Assembly (NCBI GenBank): GCA_030657355.1
Contig: CP131056.1
Coordinates: forward strand, 2,438,501-2,502,500
DNA from: Radicibacter daui
Lineage (GTDB): Bacteria > Pseudomonadota > Alphaproteobacteria > Radicibacterales > Radicibacteraceae
Length of the DNA: 64,000 bases
Reading direction: 5' to 3'
The notes under the pieces: generated by a model
What the model was told of the DNA's origin: nothing
Seen by the model: the letters and a program-made list of their open reading frames with translations, nothing else
Database searches by the model: none
Position numbers and translations under genes: made by a program
Shown: positions 63,919-64,000 of the stretch, piece after piece
Numbering within the stretch: the first letter of the stretch is position 1
Layout of the letters: each line of letters starts with the position of its first letter

Positions 63919-64000
63919 TTGTCTATCACCACCCGCCGCGCGGCGCTGTTTGCCGGCGCCGGCCTGCTGGCCCTCACGGCTTTTGCCGGTGCGCCGGCCC
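63919..64000 (+). CDS. N-terminus of a secreted protein under TPP control, probably a thiamine-uptake binding protein
   Basis: Only 27 residues are visible. TTG start with GAGGAGG 7 bases upstream. The N-terminus SITTRRAALFAGAGLLALTAFAGAPA is a signal peptide; the TRRAALF segment could even be a Tat signal. Following a TPP riboswitch, a periplasmic thiamine-binding (ThiB-like) or pyrimidine-precursor-binding protein is the most likely product, but the window ends before any domain. Confidence 0.7.
   Translation, partial: MSITTRRAALFAGAGLLALTAFAGAPA

Noticed and set aside
1-64000. CRISPR arrays, prophage, integrons, toxin-antitoxin or defence modules
   Set aside because: No regularly spaced repeats, phage structural genes, recombinases or nuclease/toxin pairs were seen; the only repeat structure is the REPIN-like element.

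Overview
This is a chromosomal stretch of an alphaproteobacterium. GC content is moderately high, and the gene order is what is usually seen in the Rhodospirillales-type lineages: alaC-hom-glpX-recJ, rplM-rpsI-argC, the yceD-plsX-fabH-ihfA-merR string, ribD-ribE-ribB-ribH-nusB, pepA-holC, lptF-lptG-surA-pdxA-rsmA, fabD-fabG-acpP-fabF-mltG-yicC-gmk, rpsF-rpsR-rplI-dnaB and radA-cvpA-purF. I cannot name the genus. No CRISPR array, prophage, transposase or plasmid backbone is visible; nearly everything is core metabolism or cell-envelope biogenesis.

Layout. 1-5 kb: amino-acid, gluconeogenesis and repair genes on the minus strand. 5-8.6 kb: an OmpA-like lipoprotein divergent from a class I polyhydroxyalkanoate synthase. 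8.6-11.4 kb: gamma-carbonic anhydrase, argC, S9 and L13. 11.4-13.4 kb: a small accessory patch with an XRE-type regulator, palindromic DNA, an LprI-like exported protein and tRNA-Pro(GGG). 13.6-18.7 kb: fatty-acid/phospholipid initiation genes, IHF-alpha, a cytochrome bc1 chaperone and BamE. 18.7-25.7 kb: a FliL-like protein, nusB, the riboflavin genes, nrdR, glyA and rpiB. 25.8-28.7 kb: an ABC-F ATPase and an AT-rich orphan gene. 28.8-31.3 kb: amtB behind a long leader carrying a near-consensus sigma-54 element. 31.3-43.2 kb: pepA/holC, the LPS exporter permeases, surA, pdxA, rsmA, gmk, yicC, a hydrolase/SDR pair and mltG. 43.2-46.8 kb: fatty-acid elongation genes. 46.8-50.3 kb: the S6-S18-L9 operon and dnaB. 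50.5-54.4 kb: ethanolamine ammonia-lyase (eutBC) and a MlaEF transporter pair. 54.4-59.2 kb: radA, cvpA, purF, an SDR and a GNAT enzyme. 59.2-63.6 kb: a REPIN-like palindrome, der, bamB, a YfgM-like protein and a DUF2794 protein. The right end is a TPP riboswitch driving a truncated secreted-protein gene, probably a thiamine-uptake gene.

The genes combine into recognisable modules. FabD/FabG/AcpP/FabF with FabH/PlsX supply acyl chains. LptF/LptG, SurA, BamB, BamE and MlaEF build the outer membrane. PhaC diverts acyl-CoA to storage polymer. RibD/RibE/RibB/RibH make riboflavin, but the protein that looks like bifunctional RibBA has lost the zinc cysteines of its GTP cyclohydrolase II half and is better called RibBX.

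Points most worth checking are RibBX, an apparent CTG-initiated mltG, the REPIN-like element, the palindromes around the XRE gene, the sigma-54-like site upstream of amtB, and the absence of lptD from between lptG and surA. I did not find a convincing wholly new multi-gene system.
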